From assembly GCA_947174505.1 (NCBI GenBank), contig CAMWJF010000035.1:1-43108 (forward strand): DNA of 43,108 nt, given 5' to 3'. Shown piece by piece: positions 1 to 8,738 of this stretch. The notes below the pieces were generated by a model. The model saw nothing but the letters and a program-made list of their open reading frames with translations, ran no database searches and was not told the origin of the DNA. The DNA is from an uncultured Lachnospiraceae bacterium (GTDB taxonomy: Bacteria; Bacillota; Clostridia; Lachnospirales; Lachnospiraceae). Both the position numbers and the translations under genes were made by a program. Positions within the stretch are counted from its first letter, which is position 1; each line of letters opens with the position of its first letter.

Positions 1-33
1 TCTTGGGTCCGCCCGCCCGCACGCCTGGCGCGC

Positions 34-112
34 GAGTAGGGGAAGATGAATGTTCCCTGCTCAATTAAAAATTAAAGTAATATTCCTGTGGAGCAACAGG
101 GAAGAAAGAGGA
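34..112 (+). promoter_or_regulatory. 5' leader of the cobalamin operon with alternative pairings near the cbiK ribosome binding site
   Basis: The stretch GAGTAGGGGAA (34-44) can pair with TTCCCTGCTC (53-62). Separately TTCCTGT (83-89) can pair with ACAGGGAA (96-103). The segment TTCCCTG (53-59) could instead pair with CAGGGAA (97-103), which touches the purine-rich ribosome binding site GAAAGAGGAG (103-112). The two states exclude each other, as in the expression platform of a riboswitch. Upstream sequence is cut by the window edge and I see no B12-box here, so calling it the tail of a cobalamin riboswitch is only an inference from the operon content. Confidence 0.35.
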
Positions 113-116
113 GAAA

Positions 117-1388
117 ATGAAAAAGAAATTAGTAGTTGCTTTATTATCTGGTGTTATGACCTGCTCGTTGACACTGACAGGCTGTTCAAAGGAGGCTCCG
201 GCATCGGCAGAAAATTCCATACAGACAGAAATGGGCAGTATGGAGAACGCAGAATCAGCAGGAGAGAATAACAGCCAAGATCAGGCAGACAAATCAGGAG
301 AAAATGACGAAGCTTCTGATCAGGCAGCGGCGGATGAAGTTGCTGCATTGATTGATGCAATCTATGTACAGGAGAGAACAGAAAATACCGATGCGCAGTG
401 TGCGCAGGCAAAAGGAGCATGGGATGTGCTGACGGATGTTCAGAAAGAATTGGTGGAAGGTGAAGAAGCGGATCCTGATTATTTTGGCAGGGATACAGGC
501 GACGCCTCCAAAGATGATCCGAGAAATCAGGATGATATCGGAGAAAATGAAATTCTGGTAGCCAGCTTTGGAACGTCATTTAACGACAGTCGTGTTAGTG
601 ATATCAAAGGAATTGAGGATGCAATACAGGCGGCAAATCCTGACTGGTCTGTCAGAAGGGCTTTTACGGCACAGATTATTATCAACCATGTGCAGGCGCG
701 GGATGGAGAGTTCATTGACAATATGGATCAGGCATTGGAGCGTGCAGTGGCAAACGGGGTAAAGAATTTAGTGATACAGCCTACTCATCTGATGCATGGG
801 GCAGAGTATGATGAACTGATGGAAACAGTTGAAGCATACAGAGAACGGTTTGAAACTGTAAAGGTTGCAGAGCCGCTTCTTGGAGAGGTTGGTACAGATG
901 CATCAGTTGTCAATGAAGATAAGGCGGCGGTAGCAGAGGCAATCCTTGCGGCGGCTGTGTCAGACGCAGATTATGGGAGTCTGGCGGAAGCGCAGGAGGA
1001 TGGAACAGCATTCGTATTTCTGGGACATGGCACTTCCCATGCGGCGAAGGTAAGTTACAGTCAGATGCAGACACAATTGACGGATATCGGCTGTGTCAAT
1101 GCATTTATTGGAACAGTGGAAGGGGAACCAGAGGAAACATCCTGTGAGGCAGTGATAGATGCTGTGACACAGGCGGGTTATAAAAAAGTAATACTCCGTC
1201 CACTGATGGTTGTAGCAGGCGACCATGCCAATAATGATATGGCGGGAGAAGATGAGGATTCATGGCTTAGTATGTTCAACGCAACAGGCAATTTTGAGAG
1301 TGTGGATGTACAGGTCACAGGTCTTGGTTCCATTGATGACATTCAGAAACTTTATGTAGAACATACAGCAGCGGTAATGGAAGATTGA
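117..1388 (+). CDS. cbiK: Sirohydrochlorin cobaltochelatase CbiK, lipoprotein form
   Basis: Inserts cobalt into sirohydrochlorin (cobalt-factor II), the entry step of anaerobic cobalamin synthesis. The 423-aa product starts with a lipoprotein signal (lipobox LTGC, Cys23), then an acidic low-complexity linker to about residue 70 and an extra segment up to about 145. The chelatase domain follows. His304 in GHGTSH and His370 in VAGDHANND match the two metal-ligand histidines of CbiK; FGTSFNDSR and QPTHLMHG are also family motifs. Cytosolic CbiK is about 265 aa, so the N-terminal 145 residues are an addition. The start at 117 has the ribosome binding site AGAGGAG. The lipobox predicts that it works outside the membrane, unlike the other pathway enzymes. 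It may therefore serve metal or tetrapyrrole exchange coupled to the importer encoded next. Confidence 0.9.
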   Translation: MKKKLVVALLSGVMTCSLTLTGCSKEAPASAENSIQTEMGSMENAESAGENNSQDQADKSGENDEASDQAAADEVAALIDAIYVQERTENTDAQCAQAKGAWDVLTDVQKELVEGEEADPDYFGRDTGDASKDDPRNQDDIGENEILVASFGTSFNDSRVSDIKGIEDAIQAANPDWSVRRAFTAQIIINHVQARDGEFIDNMDQALERAVANGVKNLVIQPTHLMHGAEYDELMETVEAYRERFETVKVAEPLLGEVGTDASVVNEDKAAVAEAILAAAVSDADYGSLAEAQEDGTAFVFLGHGTSHAAKVSYSQMQTQLTDIGCVNAFIGTVEGEPEETSCEAVIDAVTQAGYKKVILRPLMVVAGDHANNDMAGEDEDSWLSMFNATGNFESVDVQVTGLGSIDDIQKLYVEHTAAVMED

Positions 1389-1405
1389 CAGGCGGGGTGA
1401 GAAGC

Positions 1406-2347
1406 ATGAAGAAGAATATAATAATTGTTATTGCTCTTCTCTCTGTCACGCTGTTTGGGGGTTGTGGAAATAACAATAATGCGCAGGAACCAGATTCTGC
1501 GGTAAATGTTACTGTAGAAGAGGATGCAGAGGAATCACCAGAAACTGTAGCGGAAACATTGCCCGAAGAACCGGCGGAAGAAGAATCTGAAAGTGATGAA
1601 ACAGCTAAGCAGAATCAGGATACAGCAGAACTGCCGGATGGGATTTATACAGCAGAGTTTTCAACAGACAGCAGTATGTTTCGTGTCAATGAAACCTGTG
1701 AAGGCAGGGGAACGCTGATTGTGGAGAACGGGGAAATGACAATTCATATTACCCTTGGTTCAAAGAAGATTTTAAATCTTTATCCCGGACTGGCTGAGGA
1801 TGCAGCGAAAGAAGGAGCAGAGCTGCTTATACCGACAGAAGATACAGTCACATACAGTGACGGTATGACAGAAGAAGTTTATGGTTTTGATGTGCCTGTT
1901 CCCATGCTGGAGACAGAATTTGATCTGGCATTGATTGGGACAAAGGGAAAATGGTATGACCATAAGGTCAGTGTCTCCAATCCGGTTCCGCTTGAGGATG
2001 ATGAACAGGTAACAGATGAAGTATCTTTGGATGATGGTACATACCGCATGGAAATTACATTTGAAGGTGGAAGCGGAAAGGCGGAAATTTTGTCTCCCGT
2101 ATCTGTAACCGTAGCAGACGGAAAAGCGATGGCAACTGTACAGTGGAGCAGTCCCAATTATGATTACATGATAGTGGATGGAGAAAAATATCTACCGGTA
2201 AATACGGAAGGCGACTCTATATTTGAGATTCCTGTTCTTATATTTGATGAACCAATGGATGTTATCGGTGATACGGTGGCGATGAGTAAACCTCACGAAA
2301 TAGAATATACACTCACTTTCCATTTAGATACAGCAGTCAAAGAATGA
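1406..2347 (+). CDS. Lipoprotein with two tandem beta-rich repeats, possibly NEAT-like
   Basis: A 313-aa predicted lipoprotein (lipobox LFGGC, Cys20) with an acidic Glu/Asp-rich linker (about 25-75) and two related domains. One begins DGIYTAEF (about 78) and the other DGTYRMEI (about 210). Each has a short V-E/A-D-G-beta segment, and each ends in a DVPVPM or DEPMDV motif followed by a strand ending in V/TF. The layout resembles NEAT-type haem-binding domains, but I cannot confirm the fold and the ligand is unknown. ATG at 1406 has a GGGGTGAG ribosome binding site; an in-frame TTG at 1385 overlaps the cbiK stop and is less likely. Lying between a surface chelatase and an importer, it may pass a tetrapyrrole or metal between them (inference). 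Confidence 0.65.
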   Translation: MKKNIIIVIALLSVTLFGGCGNNNNAQEPDSAVNVTVEEDAEESPETVAETLPEEPAEEESESDETAKQNQDTAELPDGIYTAEFSTDSSMFRVNETCEGRGTLIVENGEMTIHITLGSKKILNLYPGLAEDAAKEGAELLIPTEDTVTYSDGMTEEVYGFDVPVPMLETEFDLALIGTKGKWYDHKVSVSNPVPLEDDEQVTDEVSLDDGTYRMEITFEGGSGKAEILSPVSVTVADGKAMATVQWSSPNYDYMIVDGEKYLPVNTEGDSIFEIPVLIFDEPMDVIGDTVAMSKPHEIEYTLTFHLDTAVKE

Positions 2348-2367
2348 GAAGAAAAGTGGGGAATAAG

Positions 2368-3588
2368 ATGAGAGGAAGAAAAAAGACGTTTGTTTGGCTT
2401 CTTATGGGGCTGCTATGGCTGTATGGCTGTGGTAGTCCTTCTCTCGATTCTGAAGTAATGACAGATATAGAGGAAGAATCAGAGTTGGATTTGGATATAT
2501 CGGATTTTGATATAGGAGAAGAGCTGGTTTATGAGAGAAGCATAGCGTTACAGTATGCGCAAAATTTTAAAGTTGATTATTATGAGGGTGGTTATACCCT
2601 GTTGACGATAACAATGGATGATACACGTTTTTTGCTTGTACCGGAAAATGGAGAAGTGCCACAAGCTTTAGACAAAGAGATTGTGGTGCTTAGGCGTCCG
2701 ATCAAGGACATCTATCTGGTGGCATCTTCGGCAATGGATATTTTCAGCGAATTGAATGGATTGGATTCTATTACTTTTTCGGGACAGAAGGAAGACGGCT
2801 GGTTTATTGAAGCAGCCAGAGAGGAAATGCACAATGGCAATATCCTTTATGCGGGCAAATACAGCAAGCCGGATTATGAACTGCTTGTTTCAAATCACTG
2901 TGCGCTTGCCATAGAAAACATGATGATTTCGCACTCACCTGAAGTAGTGGAAAATCTGGAGAATTTTGGAATCCCTGTTATGATAGACTATTCCAGCTAT
3001 GAGTCGCATCCTCTTGGCAGGGTAGAATGGGTGAAATTTTATGGTGCGCTGCTTGGAAAGGAAGAGGAAGCAGAAAGGATATTTACGGATCAGGCAGCAA
3101 TTCTTGAGAGAGTAAGTGCATCTGAGAGAACAGATAAAACAGTAGCATTCTTTTTCATTACTTCCAATGGTATGGTACAGGTACGTCAATCTTCTGACTA
3201 TGTTCCGAAGATGATAGAACTTGCAGGTGGCAGCTATATCTTTCAAAATTTAGGCGATCCTGAAACGAAGCGTTCTACCATGAATATGCAGGTAGAAGAA
3301 TTTTATGCTGGTGCAAAAGATGCGGATTTCCTGATTTATAACAGTTCTATTGATGGAGGTGTTTCCAGTGTAGAGGAATTACTTGATAAGTGTGGGCTGC
3401 TTGCGGATTTTAAGGCTGTGGAGAATGGAAATGTGTGGTGTACTACAAACGATATGTACCAGCAGTCTCTGGCAATCGGATATTTCATTGAGGATATCCA
3501 TGCTATGATGCAGGGAGAAAATGATGAGATGCACTATCTTTATCATCTGGATAACGTGAGAAGAACTTCTAATGACGTTCTGCCATAG
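2368..3588 (+). CDS. ABC importer substrate-binding lipoprotein, BtuF/FepB (TroA-like) type
   Basis: A 406-aa binding protein with lipobox LYGC (Cys21). The body has the PBP2/TroA-type arrangement: an N-terminal lobe with PIKDIYLVASSAMDIF, the segment NHCALAIENMM, the linker-helix region SYESHPLGRVEWVKFYGALLG, and a C-terminal lobe with FFITSNGMVQVR and WCTTNDMYQQSLA. Proteins of this class deliver siderophores, haem or corrinoids to FecCD permeases. An ATG at 2344 overlaps the previous stop (ATGA) and is an alternative start; 2368 gives the more typical signal peptide. The last codons, roughly from NVRRTSNDVLP, lie inside the repeat element at 3555-3649, so the tail may come from that element. 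Substrate not determinable. Confidence 0.8.
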   Translation: MRGRKKTFVWLLMGLLWLYGCGSPSLDSEVMTDIEEESELDLDISDFDIGEELVYERSIALQYAQNFKVDYYEGGYTLLTITMDDTRFLLVPENGEVPQALDKEIVVLRRPIKDIYLVASSAMDIFSELNGLDSITFSGQKEDGWFIEAAREEMHNGNILYAGKYSKPDYELLVSNHCALAIENMMISHSPEVVENLENFGIPVMIDYSSYESHPLGRVEWVKFYGALLGKEEEAERIFTDQAAILERVSASERTDKTVAFFFITSNGMVQVRQSSDYVPKMIELAGGSYIFQNLGDPETKRSTMNMQVEEFYAGAKDADFLIYNSSIDGGVSSVEELLDKCGLLADFKAVENGNVWCTTNDMYQQSLAIGYFIEDIHAMMQGENDEMHYLYHLDNVRRTSNDVLP

Positions 3589-3649
3589 GACGAAACGCCA
3601 AGAAGTTCTAAATCTCACGTAGAAGAATGCCAAAGTACGGCATTCTTCC
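3555..3649 (+). repeat. Two-stem intergenic element, copy 1
   Basis: An outer stem pairs CGTGAGA (3555-3561) with TCTCACG (3613-3619), continued by AACTTCT against AGAAGTT around a variable loop. It is followed at once by a hairpin, GAAGAATGCC (3622-3631), loop AAAGTAC, GGCATTCTTC (3639-3648). The SBP stop codon (3586-3588) is inside the first stem-loop, and the permease ribosome binding site follows. Same architecture as the elements at 13357, 15289, 33721 and 41269. Confidence 0.8.
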
Positions 3650-3673
3650 TGTAGGTGAAAGGATGTGATTATT

Positions 3674-4693
3674 ATGAGCAAGAACAGAAAAAGTAGAAAC
3701 ATTACGGTTTTCTTTTTGCTTGGAGCCTGCGTTTTCATTTTTTTCATGTTAAATATTTGTATTGGAAGTGTCAGGATCGCGTTGCCGGATGTGGCAAGAG
3801 CATTTTGCGGACAGGAAAATAATGAAATGGTAGCAAGGATTCTGTGGGATATCAGGCTTCCGAGGGCGACAGCAGTATGGATTCTCGGCGGAGCGCTTTC
3901 GCTTGCGGGTTATCTTCTGCAGACATTCTTCAATAACCCGATTGCGGGACCGTTTGTTTTAGGAATTTCCTCTGGAGCCAAAATGGTGGTGGCGCTTATC
4001 ATGGTGTTTTTCATGGGAAAGGGAATCAGTGTGACATCGGCAGCCATGATTTTTGCAGCGTTTATTGGCGCCATGCTGTCTATGGGCTTTGTACTTATGA
4101 TGTCCCGCAGAATCCATAATATGTCAATGCTGGTAGTCAGCGGTGTCATGATTGGTTATATCTGTTCGGCGGTCACAGAATTAGTGGTTACCTTTGCCAA
4201 TGATGCGGATATTGTAAATCTCCACAACTGGTCACGGGGGAGTTTTTCGGGAATGACTTGGGAAAACGTAAAGGTTATGGCAGTGGTGGTGTCCATAGTG
4301 TTTCTAGCAGTTTTTCTGATGTCAAAGCCGCTTGGCGCTTACCAGTTGGGAGATGCTTATGCGCGGAACGTGGGTGTCAATTTACAGCTTTTGCGTGTGT
4401 GTATTGTAATTTTCTCCAGTATTTTATCTGCGTGTATTGTGGCATTTGCGGGACCAATTTCTTTTGTTGGTATAGCAGTGCCGCATTTGGTTAAGAAATT
4501 GTTGAATACAACAGATCCAATTTGGATGATACCCGCCTGCTTTGTCGGGGGAAGCGCTTTCTGCCTGTTTTGTGATCTGCTTGCAAAAACAGTACTTGCA
4601 CCGACAGAACTGAGTATCAGCACCGTGACGGCGATTTTCGGTGCACCGGTGGTGCTTTGGATCATAAAACGAAAAGAGAATCGAAAACCATGA
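3674..4693 (+). CDS. FecCD-family ABC transporter permease
   Basis: A 339-aa polytopic membrane protein of the iron-siderophore/haem/B12 importer permease family. Recognisable family signatures are VRIALPDVARAFCG near the N-terminus, the motif DIRLPRATAVWILGGALSLAG, NNPIAGPFVLGISSGA, and the coupling region FAGPISFVGIAVPHLVKKLL. About ten hydrophobic segments are visible. The start was set at ATG 3674 (GAAAGGA upstream); a GTG at 3665 is in frame but too close to that site. It overlaps the following ATPase gene by ATGA. It should form the channel for the binding protein upstream. Confidence 0.88.
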   Translation: MSKNRKSRNITVFFLLGACVFIFFMLNICIGSVRIALPDVARAFCGQENNEMVARILWDIRLPRATAVWILGGALSLAGYLLQTFFNNPIAGPFVLGISSGAKMVVALIMVFFMGKGISVTSAAMIFAAFIGAMLSMGFVLMMSRRIHNMSMLVVSGVMIGYICSAVTELVVTFANDADIVNLHNWSRGSFSGMTWENVKVMAVVVSIVFLAVFLMSKPLGAYQLGDAYARNVGVNLQLLRVCIVIFSSILSACIVAFAGPISFVGIAVPHLVKKLLNTTDPIWMIPACFVGGSAFCLFCDLLAKTVLAPTELSISTVTAIFGAPVVLWIIKRKENRKP

Positions 4694-5484
4694 AAAATTA
4701 CTATTTTTTCACGAAAAAAATTTGCGTGGGGTATGACAATAAACCACTGATAAAGGATATGGAAATTACACTGGGGGGAGGGGAAATCCTGTGTCTGATC
4801 GGACCAAACGGTGCGGGTAAATCTACTGTTTTAAAAAGCATTGCAGGGCAGCTTGGGTTACTTGGCGGAACGGTATATCTTGGAGAAGATGATTTGTCTG
4901 AAATGAAGGCAGAGGAACTGGCAAAGAGAATGTCCGTAGTGTTTACCGAGAAGGTAAGGGTAGAACTGAAAAGCTGTAGAGACATGGTTGCAACAGGACG
5001 ATATCCATATACTGGATGGTTTGGCATATTATCAGAAGAAGATGAGCGGATTGTTAATGAAGTGATGGAGCTTACCCATATAACAGACATCAGTGAAAAA
5101 GACTTTGGCAAGATAAGTGACGGTCAAAAGCAACGGGTGATGCTGGCAAGAGCAATCTGTCAGGAGCCTGAAATTGTGATATTGGATGAACCGACATCTT
5201 ATCTGGACATCAAATATAAGCTTGAATTTCTGTTATTACTACAGGAAATGAGGGAGAAAAAAGGACTGACGGTTATTATGTCCTTACATGAATTGGAACT
5301 GGCAAAGATTGTTTCTGATAAGATACTCTGCCTGAAAGGAGAGTATGTGGAACGATATGGGACGCCGGAAGAAATTTTTGAATCTGATTTTATCGAACGA
5401 TTATTTGATATGAATGAAAAAGAATTTTTAGGAAACGAAAAGCTCCTTGCGTATATGAAGCAGATAGGAAAATATGAGAGGTAA
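4690..5484 (+). CDS. ABC transporter ATPase of the FecE/BtuD type
   Basis: A 264-aa ATP-binding subunit pairing with the FecCD permease. Walker A is GPNGAGKST, the signature loop reads ISDGQKQR (a variant of LSGGQ), Walker B is [12 protein letters not shown], and the switch His lies in SLHELELA. The start at 4690 is translationally coupled to the permease stop (ATGA); an in-frame ATG at 4657 would overlap more deeply. With the preceding genes it completes a metal-chelate importer placed inside the cobalamin operon. Candidate cargoes are corrinoids, haem or siderophores; the sequence does not decide between them. Confidence 0.88.
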   Translation: MKNYYFFTKKICVGYDNKPLIKDMEITLGGGEILCLIGPNGAGKSTVLKSIAGQLGLLGGTVYLGEDDLSEMKAEELAKRMSVVFTEKVRVELKSCRDMVATGRYPYTGWFGILSEEDERIVNEVMELTHITDISEKDFGKISDGQKQRVMLARAICQEPEIVILDEPTSYLDIKYKLEFLLLLQEMREKKGLTVIMSLHELELAKIVSDKILCLKGEYVERYGTPEEIFESDFIERLFDMNEKEFLGNEKLLAYMKQIGKYER

Positions 5485-5486
5485 TT

Positions 5487-6977
5487 ATGGCAAAGGTTAT
5501 TATGATTCAGGGAACCATGTCCGGTGCAGGAAAAAGTCTTTTGGTAGCCGGACTATGCAGGATAATGAAGCGGGACGGATACAGAGTCGCTCCTTTTAAA
5601 TCGCAGAATATGGCACTCAATTCTTTTGTTACAGAGGAAGGACTTGAAATGGGAAGGGCTCAGGTCATGCAGGCAGAAGCGGCAGGGCTAGCTCCATTGG
5701 TCTGCATGAATCCGATTTTATTAAAGCCGACAGGCCATACAGGTTCACAGGTAATTGTAAATGGACAGATTCTTGGGAATATGAGTGCAAGAGAATATTT
5801 TTCTTACAAGCGCAGGCTGATACCGGATATTAAGCGGGCTTTTCAAAAGTTAGAGGAAATGGCGGACATCATTGTGATAGAGGGCGCAGGAAGCCCGGCA
5901 GAAGTCAATTTGCGTGAAAATGATATCGTCAACATGGGACTGGCAGAGATTGTGGATGCTCCGGTATTGCTGGCAGGCGATATTGACAGGGGCGGTGTAT
6001 TCGCACAGCTTCTGGGAACGCTGATGCTGCTTGCCGAGGAGGAAAGGAAACGGGTAAAAGGACTGATTATTAATAAATTCAGGGGAGACCGCTCACTGCT
6101 TGATTCCGGCATTGAGATACTGGAAGAAAAGGGAGGTATTCCGGTAACAGGGGTAGTACCCTATATGGATATACAATTAGAGGATGAGGACAGTCTGACA
6201 GAGCGCTTTGGAAAAAAAGAAAAAGGAAAGATAGATATAGCAGTCATCAGGTATCCCAGAATTTCTAATTTTACGGATTTTAATGTGTTTGAACAGATAC
6301 CGGAGGTGTCTGTGCGTTATGTCGTTTCAGTGGAGGAATTGGGCTCTCCAAATATGATTTTCTTGCCGGGCAGCAAGAATACAATGAGTGACCTCGACTG
6401 GATGCGTGGGAATGGGATGGAAGCAGCAGTAAAAAAAATGGCGGAAAAGATACCGGTTTGTGGTATATGTGGCGGGTATCAGATGATGGGAGAGTATATT
6501 TCCGATCCGGAAGGAATGGAAAATGGCGGAACCATGAAAGGGATGGGATTACTGCCTGTCACAACAGGGCTGAAACGTGAAAAAGTGCGCCGTCAGGTAC
6601 AGGGTACAGTGAATAAAATGGAAGGTTTTTTTTCCATACTTTCAGGACTGGAGTTTAATGGATATGAGATACATATAGGGGAGAGCGGGCATTCTCCGCA
6701 CAGATTTGAGATATTTGACGCAGAAGCGGCGTTTGTGACCGGAAGAAATAAAAATGTATGTGGAACATATATTCATGGGATATTTGACAGGGCTGCGATT
6801 GCAACTGCCCTTGTGGATGCATTGGCTGAAAATAATGGATTATCCATAAAATCCAAATGCTGCATTGATTATAAGGATTTTAAAGAGAAACAGTATGATA
6901 CGCTGGCAGATATCTTGTCAGCGTATCTGAACATGGAGGAAATATATGGAATACTCAGGGAGGCACATATTAGATAA
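5487..6977 (+). CDS. cobQ: Cobyric acid synthase CobQ/CbiP
   Basis: Glutamine-dependent amidation of adenosylcobyrinic acid a,c-diamide at b, d, e and g to give cobyric acid. The 496-aa length is normal. The N-terminal dethiobiotin-synthetase-like ATPase half starts [12 protein letters not shown] (P-loop) and has [10 protein letters not shown] and [10 protein letters not shown]. The C-terminal triad-type glutamine amidotransferase has its nucleophile Cys in [11 protein letters not shown] (about residue 327) and a catalytic His in TYIHGIFD (about 430). It begins 2 nt after the ATPase stop and its end overlaps cobT by 32 nt, indicating tight coupling. Confidence 0.95.
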   Translation: MAKVIMIQGTMSGAGKSLLVAGLCRIMKRDGYRVAPFKSQNMALNSFVTEEGLEMGRAQVMQAEAAGLAPLVCMNPILLKPTGHTGSQVIVNGQILGNMSAREYFSYKRRLIPDIKRAFQKLEEMADIIVIEGAGSPAEVNLRENDIVNMGLAEIVDAPVLLAGDIDRGGVFAQLLGTLMLLAEEERKRVKGLIINKFRGDRSLLDSGIEILEEKGGIPVTGVVPYMDIQLEDEDSLTERFGKKEKGKIDIAVIRYPRISNFTDFNVFEQIPEVSVRYVVSVEELGSPNMIFLPGSKNTMSDLDWMRGNGMEAAVKKMAEKIPVCGICGGYQMMGEYISDPEGMENGGTMKGMGLLPVTTGLKREKVRRQVQGTVNKMEGFFSILSGLEFNGYEIHIGESGHSPHRFEIFDAEAAFVTGRNKNVCGTYIHGIFDRAAIATALVDALAENNGLSIKSKCCIDYKDFKEKQYDTLADILSAYLNMEEIYGILREAHIR

Positions 6978-8040
6978 CTGTACAGAGGAAACATTGAAGA
7001 AACTGAAATTGCAGGAACCGGACTGTAAAATATACGATAAAATATTGAAAAATTGGGATTCCATAGCCAAGCCTCTTGACGGGATGGGAAGATTTGAAAC
7101 GATTACTGCACAGATTGGCGCAATTTTAGGTACGGATGAAATTGATATTTCAAAAAAAGCTGTCATCATCATGTGTGCGGATAATGGAATAGTAGAGGAA
7201 GGCATCAGCCAGTCCGGTCAGGAAGTCACAGCGGCAGTAGCAGCGCAGATGGGAAGGGGTGCATCATCCGTAGGGAGAATGGCGGAGGAGGCAGGGGCGG
7301 ACACGATTCCTGTAGATATAGGAATCAATGGAAAAGAGCAGATTGCAGGAGTGCTTAACAGAAAAGTCCGCCGCGGTACCAGAAATTTTAGTAAGGAACC
7401 GGCTATGACGAGAGAAGAAACTGTCAGCGCAATTTTTACCGGTATTGGAATTGTGGAAGAGTGCAAAAGGAAGGGATACCAAATTCTCGCAACCGGGGAA
7501 ATGGGGATTGGAAATACGACAACGAGCAGCGCGGTTGCAGCGGCTTTGTTAAGGTGTGAGGCAGACGAAGTGACCGGAAGGGGCGCCGGACTTTGCGATG
7601 AAAAATTACAGCGTAAAAAGCAGATGATCACGGAGGCAGTCAAAAAGTATAAACTTTATGAGGCGGGGCCTCTCACTGTGCTTCAAACAGTTGGCGGATT
7701 GGATATTGCCGGGCTTGTTGGAGTCTGCATTGGCGGTGGCGTTTTTCATATACCGATAGTGCTTGATGGTGTGATTAGCATGGTAGCGGCACTGCTTTCA
7801 GAAAGAATGGTACAGGGAACAATACGGTATCTGATTCCGTCGCATAAAGGCAGGGAACCGGCAGTTGAGAAACTTATGATGGAATTAGGGATAGAACCTG
7901 TGATAGATGGCAGAATGGCATTGGGCGAAGGGACGGGAGCTGTGATGATGTTTTCGCTATTGGAAATGGCAATGTGCGTTTATCGTAAAAGAACCGTGTT
8001 TTCGGATATTAAAGTGGAACAATATGAAAGGTATTCATGA
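6946..8040 (+). CDS. cobT: Nicotinate-nucleotide:dimethylbenzimidazole phosphoribosyltransferase CobT
   Basis: Activates the lower-ligand base by forming alpha-ribazole 5'-phosphate for the nucleotide loop. The 364-aa protein carries the family motifs [37 protein letters not shown], and the catalytic Glu in [10 protein letters not shown] near the C-terminus. The ATG at 6946 lies within cobQ and has GGAGGAAAT directly upstream, so the 32-nt overlap looks genuine. The stop codon (8038-8040) sits in the outer stem of the structured junction at 8038-8168. Confidence 0.95.
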   Translation: MEYSGRHILDNCTEETLKKLKLQEPDCKIYDKILKNWDSIAKPLDGMGRFETITAQIGAILGTDEIDISKKAVIIMCADNGIVEEGISQSGQEVTAAVAAQMGRGASSVGRMAEEAGADTIPVDIGINGKEQIAGVLNRKVRRGTRNFSKEPAMTREETVSAIFTGIGIVEECKRKGYQILATGEMGIGNTTTSSAVAAALLRCEADEVTGRGAGLCDEKLQRKKQMITEAVKKYKLYEAGPLTVLQTVGGLDIAGLVGVCIGGGVFHIPIVLDGVISMVAALLSERMVQGTIRYLIPSHKGREPAVEKLMMELGIEPVIDGRMALGEGTGAVMMFSLLEMAMCVYRKRTVFSDIKVEQYERYS

Positions 8041-8168
8041 CTATTCAGCAGGTTCGTGCATTTACAGCACGAACCGTAAGAAAATGATTCAGGAGTGCAA
8101 AAATCCCATCGCCGAAGGCGATTTGCAATGGATTTTTGCATGTAACTGTGAAGTATGCTGAACAGTTA
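8038..8168 (+). other. Multi-branch RNA-like structure at the cobT-cobU junction
   Basis: TGACTATTCAGCA (8038-8050) pairs with TGCTGAACAGTTA (8156-8168) with two G-U pairs. It encloses two hairpins: GGTTCGTGC (8051-8059) with GCACGAACC (8067-8075), and TGCAAAAATCC (8096-8106) with GGATTTTTGCA (8130-8140), the latter carrying an inner stem ATCGCC-GAA-GGCGAT (8108-8122). The outer stem begins with the cobT stop codon and ends 15 nt before the cobU start. No T-run follows, so it is not a normal terminator. It may modulate cobU translation or protect the mRNA (inference). Confidence 0.65.
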
Positions 8169-8183
8169 CAGGTATTCATAAAT

Positions 8184-8717
8184 ATGATGGTTTTGGTTGT
8201 TGGAGGAAGTGGAAGCGGCAAATCTTCTTATGCGGAGAAAACGGCTGTTTCTCTTGCACAGGTATGTATGAAAAAATATTATCTTGCAACGATGCAGGTT
8301 TTTGATGACGAGGGAAGGGAAAAGGTTGAAAGACATAGGAATCTAAGAAATGGGAAAGGTTTTTTCACGATTGAACAGCCGACACGGATTTCCGGCGCAC
8401 TGGAAAAAATGGCAGTTGGAGATAGGACTGTTTTATTAGAATGTATCTCTAACTTGATGGCAAATGAGATGTTTTCAGAGGAAAAAGCTATGACGGAAAT
8501 GCAGGTCACGGAAAATGTCATACGAGATATAAAGATGTTGAAAGCTCAGACAAATCATTTAGTTGCGGTAAGCAATAATGTATTTGAAGATGGAATTACT
8601 TATGACGAAACAACAGCGAAGTATATTCAGGCAATGGGAAAGATGAACCAGAAACTTGCGGCATTGGCTGATCGGGTAGTGGAAGTGGTAGCAGGGATTC
8701 CGGTAATTATGAAATAA
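8184..8717 (+). CDS. cobU: CobU-type adenosylcobinamide kinase / guanylyltransferase, divergent
   Basis: Phosphorylates adenosylcobinamide and transfers GMP to give adenosylcobinamide-GDP. At 177 aa it is close to the usual 180. It has the P-loop GGSGSGKSSYAE, TMQVFDDEGREKVERHR (the family's RIxxH region) and LLECISNLMANEMF. The C-terminal half departs from the norm: SNNVFEDGITYDETT replaces the usual NEVGxGIVPxxxx segment. That segment is present in the short gene at 9515. Start chosen at ATG 8184, giving the conserved N-terminus MMVLVVGGSGSGKS; an in-frame TTG at 8136 lies in the upstream hairpin. Confidence 0.85.
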   Translation: MMVLVVGGSGSGKSSYAEKTAVSLAQVCMKKYYLATMQVFDDEGREKVERHRNLRNGKGFFTIEQPTRISGALEKMAVGDRTVLLECISNLMANEMFSEEKAMTEMQVTENVIRDIKMLKAQTNHLVAVSNNVFEDGITYDETTAKYIQAMGKMNQKLAALADRVVEVVAGIPVIMK

Positions 8718-8738
8718 GGGCGGCGAAAGGAAACAGAT

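Noticed and set aside
1..33. CG-rich start of the window as the end of a cobalamin riboswitch aptamer
   Set aside because: No B12-box or other conserved aptamer segment is visible in the available bases.
8136..8183. Upstream TTG start for cobU
   Set aside because: The extra 16 residues fall in the junction hairpin and the CobU family begins at the MMVLVVGG segment.
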